Assembly (NCBI GenBank): GCA_049642465.1
Contig: JBAROV010000110.1
Coordinates: 62,001 to 126,000, forward strand
Direction: 5' to 3'
Source of the DNA: CAWDPQ01 sp049642465
Lineage (GTDB): Bacteria; Acidobacteriota; Vicinamibacteria; Vicinamibacterales; 2-12-FULL-66-21
Length of the DNA stretch: 64,000 nucleotides
Part shown: positions 28,874 to 37,082 of the stretch, piece by piece
How the letters are laid out: the number at the start of each line of letters is the position of its first letter
Position numbering within the stretch: position 1 is the stretch's first letter
The notes under the pieces: model-generated
What the model was told of the DNA's origin: nothing
What the model saw: only the letters and a program-made list of their open reading frames with translations
Database searches by the model: none
Position numbers and translations under genes: made by a program

Positions 28874-29901
28874 GGCTTGAACCCGATGACGAGCGAGTGC
28901 GGATTCGGCGGCGGCAAATCGCGAACCTCCACCTGAGCGAATCCTGCTGCTGTCATCCATCTGCACATCTCCGTCTTCGCGTGCGCCGACCCGTGTTCGG
29001 CCATCAGCATCATGTTCAGCGCGAAATAGGTGGCAAAGGGCGGACTGTTCTTGTCGTCGTTTTCAAAGAATACGTCGCTGACGACCGCCATCCCGCCAGG
29101 TACCATCGCGGCGAAAGCCTTCTGAAGGAGCAGCCGGCAGGTTTCCGGCGTTTCCCGGTGCATCACACCAGACAGCAGCGCCGCGTCGTAACCGGAACCG
29201 AAAGAGGCGGATCGGTAGTCGCCATCGACCAGCTCGATGCGATCGCTCGCGCCGTGTTGCGCAACGATCTCGCGCGTGACCTCGAGCACCCCTGGAAGAT
29301 CGAGGACGGTGGCGGTGAGTCCGGGTGTCTGCCGCACGAGGGTGATCGAATACGTGCCGGGCCCGCCACCCACGTCGAGCAGGCGATGCCGACCGGAAAA
29401 ATCCACGTTGTGAGGGAGCACGGCGCTGATGCCGCGTGCACGTTCGTGCATCGCGTAGACGAACGCTCGCGTCTTCGCCTTGTCCTCACCCAGCATGGTT
29501 TCGTGCGGTATCGCCGGCCGGCCGGTCCGCACCGTGTCCGCCAGGCGGCCCCACGCGGGGTACAAATCCTCGGCGAACTTGAGGCCGTGCGCCACGTTAG
29601 CCGGGCGACCCTTCACGAGATACGCATCGGTCAAGGGAGTATTCTCGAAGAGATCGCCCGTCCGTGTGAGGAGACCCTCGGCCGCACACGCGTCGAGCAG
29701 CATCCGGGTGGGCTCCGGTTGCGAGCCGCAGACACGGGAGACATCCTCTGCCGACATCCCGCCCTTCGAGAGAGGCGTGAACACGTCGAGCTCGGTCGCG
29801 GCAAACACTACCATCGACGAGCGATACGCCAGCGCGAGGCGCATGAGCAGCGCGGGATTGGGAAGGGACGCGGTACCGGACCGCGGGGGCGTATCAGCCA
29901 T
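28870..29901 (-). CDS. SAM-dependent methyltransferase, plant-type O-methyltransferase family
   Basis: A 343-aa protein with the two-part layout of dimeric O-methyltransferases such as hydroxyneurosporene or acetylserotonin methyltransferases. An N-terminal winged-helix dimerisation domain (about residues 15-105, MVVFAATELDVFTPLSKGG) is followed by a Rossmann SAM domain. Motif I is LLDVGGGPGTYS, motif II is VLDLPGVLEV, and D-G-D-Y follows at the expected spacing. Substrate specificity cannot be read from sequence. The in-frame GTG nine bases upstream is disfavoured because GGAG sits ten bases ahead of ATG 29901. It overlaps the downstream membrane-protein gene. Confidence 0.85.
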   Translation of the reverse strand: MADTPPRSGTASLPNPALLMRLALAYRSSMVVFAATELDVFTPLSKGGMSAEDVSRVCGSQPEPTRMLLDACAAEGLLTRTGDLFENTPLTDAYLVKGRPANVAHGLKFAEDLYPAWGRLADTVRTGRPAIPHETMLGEDKAKTRAFVYAMHERARGISAVLPHNVDFSGRHRLLDVGGGPGTYSITLVRQTPGLTATVLDLPGVLEVTREIVAQHGASDRIELVDGDYRSASFGSGYDAALLSGVMHRETPETCRLLLQKAFAAMVPGGMAVVSDVFFENDDKNSPPFATYFALNMMLMAEHGSAHAKTEMCRWMTAAGFAQVEVRDLPPPNPHSLVIGFKP

Positions 29902-30227
29902 GTCGCGCACACTCCAAGTGATGTACCAGGGCGCGAGAATACCTGCTCCGTGGTCTCCACGCCATCATCGCCGTCCCGGCTCGCGGGATGAGACGCAATG
30001 GAGCGGTTTTTCGCCGCGGATAATCTAGACAGCGCTGCGCAGACAATAGTCAGGCCCGTCTTCCCGCTCCAGGAAGGGCTGCGCCAGGCAGACAAATGCC
30101 CGATGCTGTGAAGACAAGTCCACGATCAGTCTTCGAGATTGAGTACGTGCTTGTCTGGCACTTCCGTTGCTCGAGTCAGTCACCGCCACGACCGCTTCTG
30201 TGTGGCAAGTGACCACTCGGCAACCAG
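29902..30227. other. Divergent intergenic region upstream of the MoxR/vWA operon
   Basis: About 330 bases lie between the methyltransferase start and the first small frame of the large plus-strand operon. It must hold promoters for both units. I found no clear boxes, repeats or RNA genes. Confidence 0.4.
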
Positions 30228-30323
30228 ATGACGTTCATCTCATTGTTGGCCGCAATGGTTCGGGAGTCGATGCGCCGGGCGCGAATCTGCACGTTCGACT
30301 TCGCTGCCGGTTCTGAACCATGA
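30228..30323 (+). CDS. Possible 31-aa leader ORF coupled to the operon's first membrane protein
   Basis: A short frame encodes MTFISLLAAMVRESMRRARI and ends at a TGA that overlaps the ATG of the next gene (ATGA at 30320-30323), the same junction style used through the rest of this operon. Its amphipathic, Arg-rich start resembles the N-terminal helix of ABC-2 permeases. It could therefore be a small coupled subunit, or the separated front end of the next gene. No strong ribosome site precedes it. Confidence 0.3.
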   Translation: MTFISLLAAMVRESMRRARICTFDFAAGSEP

Positions 30324-31096
30324 GATTGCTGGGCGTCGTCGCCCTTCCCGTCCTATCGCTGGCCGTGATCCTGGCGGCCGACCCACCGGGGCTCGGATTT
30401 GTCCAGCTCGCCAGCGTGACCCGCGCTCGCCTCGTCGGCCAGATGTTGCTGACCGAGGTGGCCATGCTCGTCCTTTGCGCGCCACTGGCTGGCCTTTTCA
30501 TGGCCTTGGGGACCAGGCCTGTCGGCGACCGGCCCCCGGGCCGTTCACAAGCGGTGATGCTGATTCTCAGTGCCTGGCAGCTGGGGTGGCCTTTGGTGAA
30601 GCGAATCACGCTGATGACCGCAACGTCAGCGCTGATCGCATTCACGATCCGAGCACCGATTGACGCGAACACGTTGTTGCTGTCTCATGTGATGCTGTGG
30701 GCGGCTGCACTGGCGCTCGCCACGCTCGGCGTTGTCTGTGCGCCCATGTTTGAGGAGCCGCTCGATGCGGCGGCCTGCGCGATCGGCGTTGCGCTCGCTG
30801 CGACGACGCCGGTGTTCGTCGGCGGTCCGGCACTCGACAGCATTCCGCGATGGCTCGTAAATGCGTCACTTGTCGCCAACCCGATCGTGGCCACGGCGGC
30901 GTCGGCGAACATCGACCTTTTTCGGATGGACCTGCTATACCGGTTGTCCCCGCTGGCTCACGGACACGTCGAGTATCCGGCAGCGACTACCACACTTGCC
31001 GCGTACGTGCTCATCGCTGCCGCATCGCTGCTCCTTACCGCTCGGCAGTTCAACAACAGAGTGATCAGGCTCTCAGTCGAAAGGATGTCTTCATGA
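30320..31096 (+). CDS. ABC-2-permease-like membrane protein, first main gene of the MoxR/vWA operon
   Basis: A 258-aa protein with about six hydrophobic segments (for example LLTEVAMLVLCAPLAGLFMAL and VMLWAAALALATLGVVCAPMF) and a loop Q-L-A-S-V-T-R-A-R-L-V-G that could be the coupling region of an ABC permease. The frame has a stop two codons upstream, so it cannot be longer. The following operon genes include an ABC-like ATPase and a second permease-like protein, so it may be one membrane subunit of that transporter. The stop overlaps the next start by four bases (ATGA). The exact family is not recognised. Confidence 0.6.
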   Translation: MRLLGVVALPVLSLAVILAADPPGLGFVQLASVTRARLVGQMLLTEVAMLVLCAPLAGLFMALGTRPVGDRPPGRSQAVMLILSAWQLGWPLVKRITLMTATSALIAFTIRAPIDANTLLLSHVMLWAAALALATLGVVCAPMFEEPLDAAACAIGVALAATTPVFVGGPALDSIPRWLVNASLVANPIVATAASANIDLFRMDLLYRLSPLAHGHVEYPAATTTLAAYVLIAAASLLLTARQFNNRVIRLSVERMSS

Positions 31097-32196
31097 ATCG
31101 TTGGCTGTTCCCCATCGGCGTATTGCTCGTGGCTTCGGTCGCCGCCGTAGCTGCCGGGCAGACTCCACGTGGGACCACTCGAGAAGGCGCGCTTTCTGCC
31201 GAAACGCGCCAGAAGCTGATGCAGAGTCTTGGGCGCGCGGCCGACTATCTGCGGCAGCAGCAGGGGGGCGACGGAACATGGGAGAAGCATCCGGGGATTA
31301 CGGCGATGGCTGCCACGGCTCTGCTGCGACAGCCAGGCACCACTCCAGCGGCGCAGATGCCCGTCGTCGGCAAGTCGCTCGACGCGCTTGGGAAGCTGGC
31401 GAAACCGGACGGCGGCATCTACGAGAAGATGATCCCGCACTACATCACGGCGGTTTCGGTGATGAGCTTCGTCGCCGGCGGCCGGCCGCAGGACAAGGGG
31501 CTCATCGAGAAAGGACGCCGCTACCTGGCCGAGCACCTGCTCGATGAAGGTGAGGGCGTCCAGGCATCAGACAAGTTCTACGGCGGTATGGGATACGGCG
31601 GCACGAGCGACGGCGGCCGGGCCGACATCATCAGCCTGGAGTTCGGCCTTCGCGCGATGAAGGAAGCGGGGTTGCCGGCCAACGATCCCGCGTGGGAAAA
31701 GGCGATCAAGTTCCTCCAGCGCACGCAGAACAACAGTGAAACCAACGACCAGGAATGGGCGACGACCGATGGAGGATTCATTTATTACCCGGGTTTCAGC
31801 CAGATCCCTGGCGGGACGCGGTCGTACGGCAGCGCGACTTATGCGGGTGTCATGAGTTACGCGTGGGCCAACCTGAAGAAGACCGACGCGCGGACGCAGT
31901 CCGCGCTCAAGTGGATTCGGAATAACTACACCGTCGATGAAAATCCCGGGCTCGGGCAGAAGACTGTCTACTACTACTACATGGTGTTCGCGAAGGCGCT
32001 GCAGGCGTCAGGCGAGAACGTCATCGTCGATTCCACCGGCGTTCGCCACAACTGGCGCGAAGAGCTTGCGCGCAAGCTTCTCAGCCTGCAGCACCAGGAC
32101 GGGTACTGGGTGAACACGGACAAAGCAGAAATGCAGGACAACAAGGTGCTCGTCACGGCGTTCACCATGATGGCTATCGAAGCCATCCTTCAGTAG
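31093..32196 (+). CDS. Exported prenyltransferase/squalene-cyclase-like toroid protein
   Basis: A 367-aa protein with a signal peptide (residues 1-21, AVAAGQ) and repeated alpha-hairpin units of the terpene-cyclase/prenyltransferase toroid. Typical repeat ends are QQQGGDGTWEKHPGITAMA, KPDGGIYEKMIPHYITAVSVM, DGGRADIISLEFGLRAMKE and HQDGYWVNT...KVLVTAFTMMAI. The D-x-D-D-T-A catalytic acid motif of squalene-hopene cyclases is not present, so it is unlikely to be a cyclase. A structural or binding role is more probable. ATG 31093 lies in an ATGA overlap, with AAGGA upstream. Toroid proteins of this kind are known beside MoxR/DUF58/vWA genes in other bacteria. Confidence 0.85.
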   Translation: MNRWLFPIGVLLVASVAAVAAGQTPRGTTREGALSAETRQKLMQSLGRAADYLRQQQGGDGTWEKHPGITAMAATALLRQPGTTPAAQMPVVGKSLDALGKLAKPDGGIYEKMIPHYITAVSVMSFVAGGRPQDKGLIEKGRRYLAEHLLDEGEGVQASDKFYGGMGYGGTSDGGRADIISLEFGLRAMKEAGLPANDPAWEKAIKFLQRTQNNSETNDQEWATTDGGFIYYPGFSQIPGGTRSYGSATYAGVMSYAWANLKKTDARTQSALKWIRNNYTVDENPGLGQKTVYYYYMVFAKALQASGENVIVDSTGVRHNWREELARKLLSLQHQDGYWVNTDKAEMQDNKVLVTAFTMMAIEAILQ

Positions 32197-32242
32197 CGAG
32201 CTTGCACCAGACAACTCTCGTCGATAGGCGGAGCTGGCCGGG

Positions 32243-33601
32243 ATGCCGCTGATCCTGCTGGCGAGCGTGTTTGCTGCCGGCGTGATCTCTGGCGTGACTG
32301 ACACGTCGGCGCCGGTCAGCCTCGTGCTGCGCGCACAAGCGGGGCTTGGCGGCTTCGCCCGACCGGGACGATGGACACCGCTTCGAGTCCAGATCGACAA
32401 CCACAGCCGCGATCTGAAGGGTGAAGTCCTCGTGGAGTGGGGGGAAATGCGATTACACCGCGCAATCGACATTCCCGCGCCCTCGCGAACCGTCATTGAC
32501 CTCTACGTACGGACGCTCGACGTGCGGAGCTCGATTGGCGTGCGCTTAATCGCGAGTGGCGGAACGCTCGCGTCCGCAGACGTCCCCATCGGCGTCGTAG
32601 CCGACGAAGAGCTTCTGGTAGTCTGCGTCGGCACCGAACCGAAGGGTTCGAGCGGGCCCCCGTGCACGACGACGATGCTGCCCGAGGCGCTTCCACGCTC
32701 GATGCGAGGCTACGTCGCCGCGGACGAAGTGCGAATGCAGCCCGGAACCGAATCGCGTCTCTCTCGCCCGCAACGGATGGCACTTCACCGGTGGCGCGCC
32801 TACCGCGAGCTCGAAGGTCAGGGCCTCCTCACACGAGCTCCGCAGGCGCCGCTGACCGCGGCCATCCCGAGTGGCGTCGGACGCGCGACCACGATCGCGG
32901 CGGTCATGCCGATCGCGTTGCTGCTGGCCTCCACATTCATCTGGATGCGCGGTCGTGGTTCTGCCTTGCGATCGTATGCTGCGATCGTCGGTACCAGCGT
33001 CCTCGGCGTTGGGGTTGCTGTCGGCGCCGGCCGGTTCGGTCCGGGTGCGCATGTCCTCGTACGTCATTCCACAACCTTGCAACAGGTGGGCGACGGAGCG
33101 ATCGTGTCGATGCGGGGAACCATTGAGTACCCGGCTGTTGGGGGCTACACGATGCGCGTGCTGGGGGTCGACGGCGATCTGACGTCCCGGTGGACGAGCA
33201 CAGCGGAGCAGTGGCTGGATGCGAGCGGCACTCCTATTCGTGCTGGCACCTTCGGCCGTGGCACCCGTGAAGAGGTAGAGGTACGCGGCGTCGCGGAGTA
33301 CGCGCCATTTCAAGTGCATAGAGAAGGCGACGTCGTCCGCGTCCTCAATGTGTCTGACGCCACGCTGATTGACTGCTCCTTTCCGGAAGGGTTTTCCGTG
33401 AGACTCGCCGGCAACCTCGCCCCTGATCAATCGGCATCGGCATATGCACTCGCGCCGACCGATGCGCCGTTCTTCTCGTGCGTCCTTCCTGTGCCGCCGG
33501 TCAGCTTCAGCGAAGTCAGTTTTCCGGTGCGAGTCGAGGGCGCTGCGCTAGTCTCGGTGACATTGCCCGAGCGGTCATCGGAGGAGGCCACTCCGGAATG
33601 A
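32243..33601 (+). CDS. Membrane-anchored protein of unknown function in the MoxR/vWA operon
   Basis: A 452-aa protein with a leader helix (LILLASVFAAGVISG), a beta-rich exported part (about residues 25-190) starting SLVLRAQAGLGGFARPGRWTPLRVQIDNH, and two central membrane helices (about 215-270). A further beta-rich C-terminal part follows. The N-terminal V-x-I-x-N-x-S pattern resembles Ig-like domains of Bat-type and related membrane proteins. I do not recognise the family. It is 46 bases after the toroid gene and overlaps the ATPase gene by ATGA at 33598-33601. Probably a periplasmic-facing part of the complex encoded here. Confidence 0.55.
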   Translation: MPLILLASVFAAGVISGVTDTSAPVSLVLRAQAGLGGFARPGRWTPLRVQIDNHSRDLKGEVLVEWGEMRLHRAIDIPAPSRTVIDLYVRTLDVRSSIGVRLIASGGTLASADVPIGVVADEELLVVCVGTEPKGSSGPPCTTTMLPEALPRSMRGYVAADEVRMQPGTESRLSRPQRMALHRWRAYRELEGQGLLTRAPQAPLTAAIPSGVGRATTIAAVMPIALLLASTFIWMRGRGSALRSYAAIVGTSVLGVGVAVGAGRFGPGAHVLVRHSTTLQQVGDGAIVSMRGTIEYPAVGGYTMRVLGVDGDLTSRWTSTAEQWLDASGTPIRAGTFGRGTREEVEVRGVAEYAPFQVHREGDVVRVLNVSDATLIDCSFPEGFSVRLAGNLAPDQSASAYALAPTDAPFFSCVLPVPPVSFSEVSFPVRVEGAALVSVTLPERSSEEATPE

Positions 33602-34308
33602 CGGCGATTGTGCGCACGCGAGAGCTGGTGCGTCGGTTTGGCAGCACGGTGGCCCTCGATGGGATTGACCTGGAGGTCGCCAGGGGCGAGCGCGTGGGAC
33701 TTTATGGTCCGACAGGCGCCGGACGGACAACCTTGCTGCAGATCCTGGCGGCCGTGCACCCCCCCTCGTCTGGGGTCGTCGAGATTGCAGGCATCGACGC
33801 CGGCCGCTTTCCCTTCGACGCACGCGCCTTCACGCTGTATATCGGCCGCGATCTCGTGGCGTCGAATCGTCTCCGTGCCGTCGAGTATCTTGATTTCGTG
33901 CGGCACGCGCGTGGCAAGGATGCGAATCGCCCGGCGAGGATGAGCACGCCTGCCGCATTGCGGCGAGCGGAGCTTCGGGCCGACGTCAGCATCGATCGAC
34001 TTGCCGTTGGAATGCGCAAACGACTCGCGCTCACAGCAGCGCTCGTCGTCGCGCCGCCAGTGCTGCTGCTGGACGAACCGTTTTCATCGCTCGACGACGA
34101 TGACAGGTGGTTCCGCGACTGGTTGACTGAAACGCGTTCCATGGGAATCACGATCATTGGCTCCATCAACTCGCGAGTGTCCGGCGCCGTGCGGTACGAA
34201 ACCGTGTGGCGCATGGAGCACGGGCGCATCGTGTCACGGTTGGCACCTCCCGGAGCGGAACGTCGCCCGGAAGGGCAGGGCAGACCCGTGAAGGTGGGAG
34301 CTCACTGA
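33598..34308 (+). CDS. ABC-type ATPase with degenerate ATP-site motifs
   Basis: A 236-aa ABC-fold ATPase-like protein. The Walker A reads GPTGAGRTT, with Arg (codon CGG, 33724-33726) where the catalytic Lys should be. The signature reads LAVGMRKRLALTAAL, and the H-loop region reads GITIIGSINSR with Asn in the usual His position. Walker B (VLLLDEPFSSLD) is intact. Such changes usually lower or abolish hydrolysis, so it may bind ATP in a structural or regulatory way. It is coupled to the upstream membrane protein by an ATGA overlap, and its stop overlaps the next start (TGATG). An upstream in-frame extension from 33478 is rejected. Confidence 0.8.
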   Translation: MTAIVRTRELVRRFGSTVALDGIDLEVARGERVGLYGPTGAGRTTLLQILAAVHPPSSGVVEIAGIDAGRFPFDARAFTLYIGRDLVASNRLRAVEYLDFVRHARGKDANRPARMSTPAALRRAELRADVSIDRLAVGMRKRLALTAALVVAPPVLLLDEPFSSLDDDDRWFRDWLTETRSMGITIIGSINSRVSGAVRYETVWRMEHGRIVSRLAPPGAERRPEGQGRPVKVGAH

Positions 34309-34967
34309 TGCGTGCGCTGACGACTCGCGAGCTCATCGTTGCGGCTCGAACCGCCGCAGTCCCTCTCGCTGCGTTGACCATCCTCGGGCTGCTGACGACG
34401 TTCGTGCTTGCCTGGTCGCCCGGCGTGCCGGTGCTCGCGCCGATGAATCTGTACGAGCAGGTCCGGGTGCTGCACTGGGGACTGGTCGCTGCCGTACTGC
34501 CTTGGATCGCGGTGCGGTCGTCATCGATGGATCGTGGAGATGTCCTGGTCATGACCACGGCGTTCATTGGATTCCGGCCCGCGTCGGTGGTCCTGGCCAA
34601 GGTCTTCGCCGCGTTCACCGTACTGGTGGCTGTCGTGCTGTCGGGAACGCCCGCACTCGTCGTGGCACAACAGGCCGCCGCGGTGTCGACCGCCGGCGTC
34701 TTCGTCGATCTGCTGCCGCTTCTCGGGCTCGCCTACCTCATCGCAGCGGCGTCCACGGCGTCGATCATGCTCGCTTCGGATGGACTTCGAGCCTGGCTGT
34801 GGGCGTCGAGTATCGTCACCGCGATACTCGTAGCGGCGGCCGGCCTGGCGCGCGAGTTCTCGATGGTGGGCGTGTTCTGCGGAGCCGCTGGCGTCGCGGG
34901 GACGGCGTGGCTTTGTTCCACAGCTGGCAGGTTTCTCACCTATCTGGGTTGTTCAGATGCCGCCTAG
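34308..34967 (+). CDS. Small polytopic membrane protein, possible partner of the ABC-like ATPase
   Basis: A 219-aa protein with six predicted membrane helices (such as VPLAALTILGLLTTFVLAW and VVLAKVFAAFTVLVAVVLSG). A short cytoplasmic front end (MRALTTRELIVAARTA) looks like the start of an ABC-2 permease. The loop SSSMDRGDVLVMTTAFIGFRPASVV stands where ABC-2 permeases have their D-E/R-x-x-G coupling loop. It starts on the stop codon of the ATPase gene (TGATG) and ends 11 bases into the next gene, so expression is tightly linked. Together with the preceding ATPase it could form an ABC-2-like unit of unknown purpose. Confidence 0.65.
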   Translation: MRALTTRELIVAARTAAVPLAALTILGLLTTFVLAWSPGVPVLAPMNLYEQVRVLHWGLVAAVLPWIAVRSSSMDRGDVLVMTTAFIGFRPASVVLAKVFAAFTVLVAVVLSGTPALVVAQQAAAVSTAGVFVDLLPLLGLAYLIAAASTASIMLASDGLRAWLWASSIVTAILVAAAGLAREFSMVGVFCGAAGVAGTAWLCSTAGRFLTYLGCSDAA

Positions 34968-36084
34968 CGACTCGAACGCCGTGCTCGGCGCGGCCCTGCG
35001 GCGCTTCCGGCGGCGTCTGCGTCTGGTGGCGTTCGTCCGGTATGTGCCCGTCGCGAGTGCGATCGCGCTTGGACTGGTGAACGTCCTCGTGATCGCGCGG
35101 CCTGACATAGGTGTTGACCCGGCCGTATGGGCGGGGTCGCTTGTGCTCGCCATCGTATCGGCGTACGGGTTGGCGGTACTCCAAACGCCTTCTCTCTCCG
35201 CCACGGCGCGCATCGTCGATCGGCAGTTGGGACTTCAAGATCGCGCCACATCCGCGTTGGAGTTCTCTCCGGCAACGGATGCAATTTCTCGACTTGTGAT
35301 CGAGGACGCCGCGGCACGTCTCCGAACCGTTCCGGTGTCCCGGCTCCCGTTGAGTGTGCCAGTGTCCGCCCGATGGCTGGCTGCCTCCGCGGTTGCGGCG
35401 TCTGCGCTCATTCTCCTTTGGGCGCCAGGTTCGACATCTGACTCGTATTTCCTGTCCGATTCAGTTTCGACCATGGTCGCTCGTCGTACGGCCGCAGAAA
35501 CCGGTGTCCGGCCAGAAGGCTCGAAGGCAAAGCCTCTTATGCCCGGAACGGTGAGTGTTGGCAATGGTGGCCGCCGCACGGCCCGGGTATCTGCCGCGAT
35601 ACCCGACGTTCCACCGCCGCAAGCAAACAACGCCGCAGGCCGTTCGGCCGGGAGCAACACGGGCCGTAGTGACTCGACGACGTCGAAGGGGGAAGCCCGC
35701 GCCAGTCAGCAGGCTCCGCTTGCGTTACCGCCGCCGTCGCGTTCTTCTGCCGCATCCGGGTTGAGCGGACGTTCCGCAGGTGACGGACGCGCGCGTGGAG
35801 AGGCCGCGCGAGGTTCATCGTCCATGCAGACGGCTTCAGGGCGGGGCGCGGGCGCCGCCGCCACGAAGGAGAGCGCGGGCGGCGGTGTCGGTGGCGGCGC
35901 GCTCGTCAGCGTGAAACCGGGCGCAGCAGTTTCCGAACCAACCACCGGACATCGACAGACAGCGGACTATGCCGCCGCGTACGCTCGCGCCGAATCCGCA
36001 ATGCCAATGGAGCACGTGCCGCCCGCTCTTCGGTCGTACGTTCGTGCCTACTTCCTCGCGATTCGGCCCACGGCACGCCAGTGA
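34957..36084 (+). CDS. Membrane protein with long low-complexity tail, unknown family
   Basis: A 375-aa protein. A basic front end (LRRFRRRLRLVAFVRY) leads into two helices (about residues 28-75). A cytoplasmic stretch with SATARIVDRQLGLQDRATSALEF follows, the pattern seen in DUF4175-type membrane proteins. A third helix lies near 140-155. Residues about 175-340 are Gly/Ser/Ala-rich, largely disordered and of low complexity. A short ordered end follows (VPPALRSYVRAYFLAI). The gene begins inside its upstream neighbour and its stop overlaps the GTG of MoxR (GTGA). I infer that it anchors or scaffolds the complex, but there is no direct evidence. Confidence 0.55.
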   Translation: MPPSDSNAVLGAALRRFRRRLRLVAFVRYVPVASAIALGLVNVLVIARPDIGVDPAVWAGSLVLAIVSAYGLAVLQTPSLSATARIVDRQLGLQDRATSALEFSPATDAISRLVIEDAAARLRTVPVSRLPLSVPVSARWLAASAVAASALILLWAPGSTSDSYFLSDSVSTMVARRTAAETGVRPEGSKAKPLMPGTVSVGNGGRRTARVSAAIPDVPPPQANNAAGRSAGSNTGRSDSTTSKGEARASQQAPLALPPPSRSSAASGLSGRSAGDGRARGEAARGSSSMQTASGRGAGAAATKESAGGGVGGGALVSVKPGAAVSEPTTGHRQTADYAAAYARAESAMPMEHVPPALRSYVRAYFLAIRPTARQ

Positions 36085-37076
36085 CAGTAACCGAGCATCC
36101 GTTGGAGCAAGCGGCGCTGTTCCGCGACTGTTTCACGCGGTTGCGATCAGAGATCGGGCGCGTCTTCGTCGGCCAGCCATCGGTCGTCGAGCAGCTGCTC
36201 CTCTGTTTCTTCTGTCAGGGGCATGGGTTGATCGAAGGGGCCCCCGGTCTGGGCAAGACGCTGCTCGTGCGCAGTTTGAGCGAGGCATTGAGCCTGCGGT
36301 TCGCCCGTGTGCAGTGCACGCCGGACCTGATGCCCGCCGACATCACTGGAACGAACGTCATGGTCGACAGCCCGGATCGTACCCACAGGTTTCTCTTTCA
36401 GCCAGGTCCCATATTCGCCAACATCGTGCTCGCGGACGAAATCAATCGCGCGACGCCCCGCACGCAGTCGGCATTTCTCGAAGCCATGCAGGAACGTCAC
36501 GTGACGGTGTTCGGCACGACGAACCCGATCGCCCCGCCGTTCTCGCTCTTCGCCACGCAGAACCCCGTCGAGATGGAAGGCACCTACCCGCTTCCGGAGG
36601 CCCAGCTCGACCGGTTCTTCTTCAAGCTCACGGTTTCGGTTCCGGAAGTCGACGAGCTCGCCGAGATCATGGCCAGGACCACGGGGGATGAAGAGCCCCG
36701 CGTGGCGCCGCTCTTTGGCGCCGATGTCGCGCAATCGTTGTTCACCGTGATCCGGCACGTGAAGATCGCCGATCCCGTGCTGCGCTACGGCCTGCGGATC
36801 CTCCGCGCGACGCATCCGCAGGTGAAGGATGCGCCGGAGAGCGTGCGCAAGTACGTGCGTTACGGGGCGAGCCCGCGGGGCGCTCAGGCGATGGTGCTGG
36901 CGGCGAAGGCGCTGGCGCTCCTCGCCGGCCGCTTTCACGTCGCGATCGAGGATCTGCGGCAGGTCGCGTTGCCCGCGCTGAACCATCGGATCATCCGGAA
37001 CTTCCATGCCGAGGTCGAACAGGTCCCCGCCGATTCGCTCGTCGCTGATGTGCTGGCCTCGGTCGTTGAGGAATAG
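36081..37076 (+). CDS. MoxR-family AAA+ ATPase
   Basis: A 331-aa cytoplasmic AAA+ ATPase of the MoxR family, chaperone-like proteins that act together with vWA-domain partners. Walker A is GAPGLGKT (about residue 53), Walker B is VLADEINRATP near 116, sensor 1 falls in FSLFATQNPVE near 155, and the Arg finger region is YPLPEAQLDRFFFK. The C-terminal lid (YGASPRGAQAMVLAAKALAL) has the usual S-P-R-G sensor 2 motif. The start is GTG 36081, which overlaps the TGA of the previous gene. The immediate DUF58 and vWA neighbours are its expected partners. Confidence 0.95.
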   Translation: MTVTEHPLEQAALFRDCFTRLRSEIGRVFVGQPSVVEQLLLCFFCQGHGLIEGAPGLGKTLLVRSLSEALSLRFARVQCTPDLMPADITGTNVMVDSPDRTHRFLFQPGPIFANIVLADEINRATPRTQSAFLEAMQERHVTVFGTTNPIAPPFSLFATQNPVEMEGTYPLPEAQLDRFFFKLTVSVPEVDELAEIMARTTGDEEPRVAPLFGADVAQSLFTVIRHVKIADPVLRYGLRILRATHPQVKDAPESVRKYVRYGASPRGAQAMVLAAKALALLAGRFHVAIEDLRQVALPALNHRIIRNFHAEVEQVPADSLVADVLASVVEE

Positions 37077-37082
37077 GTCCCA

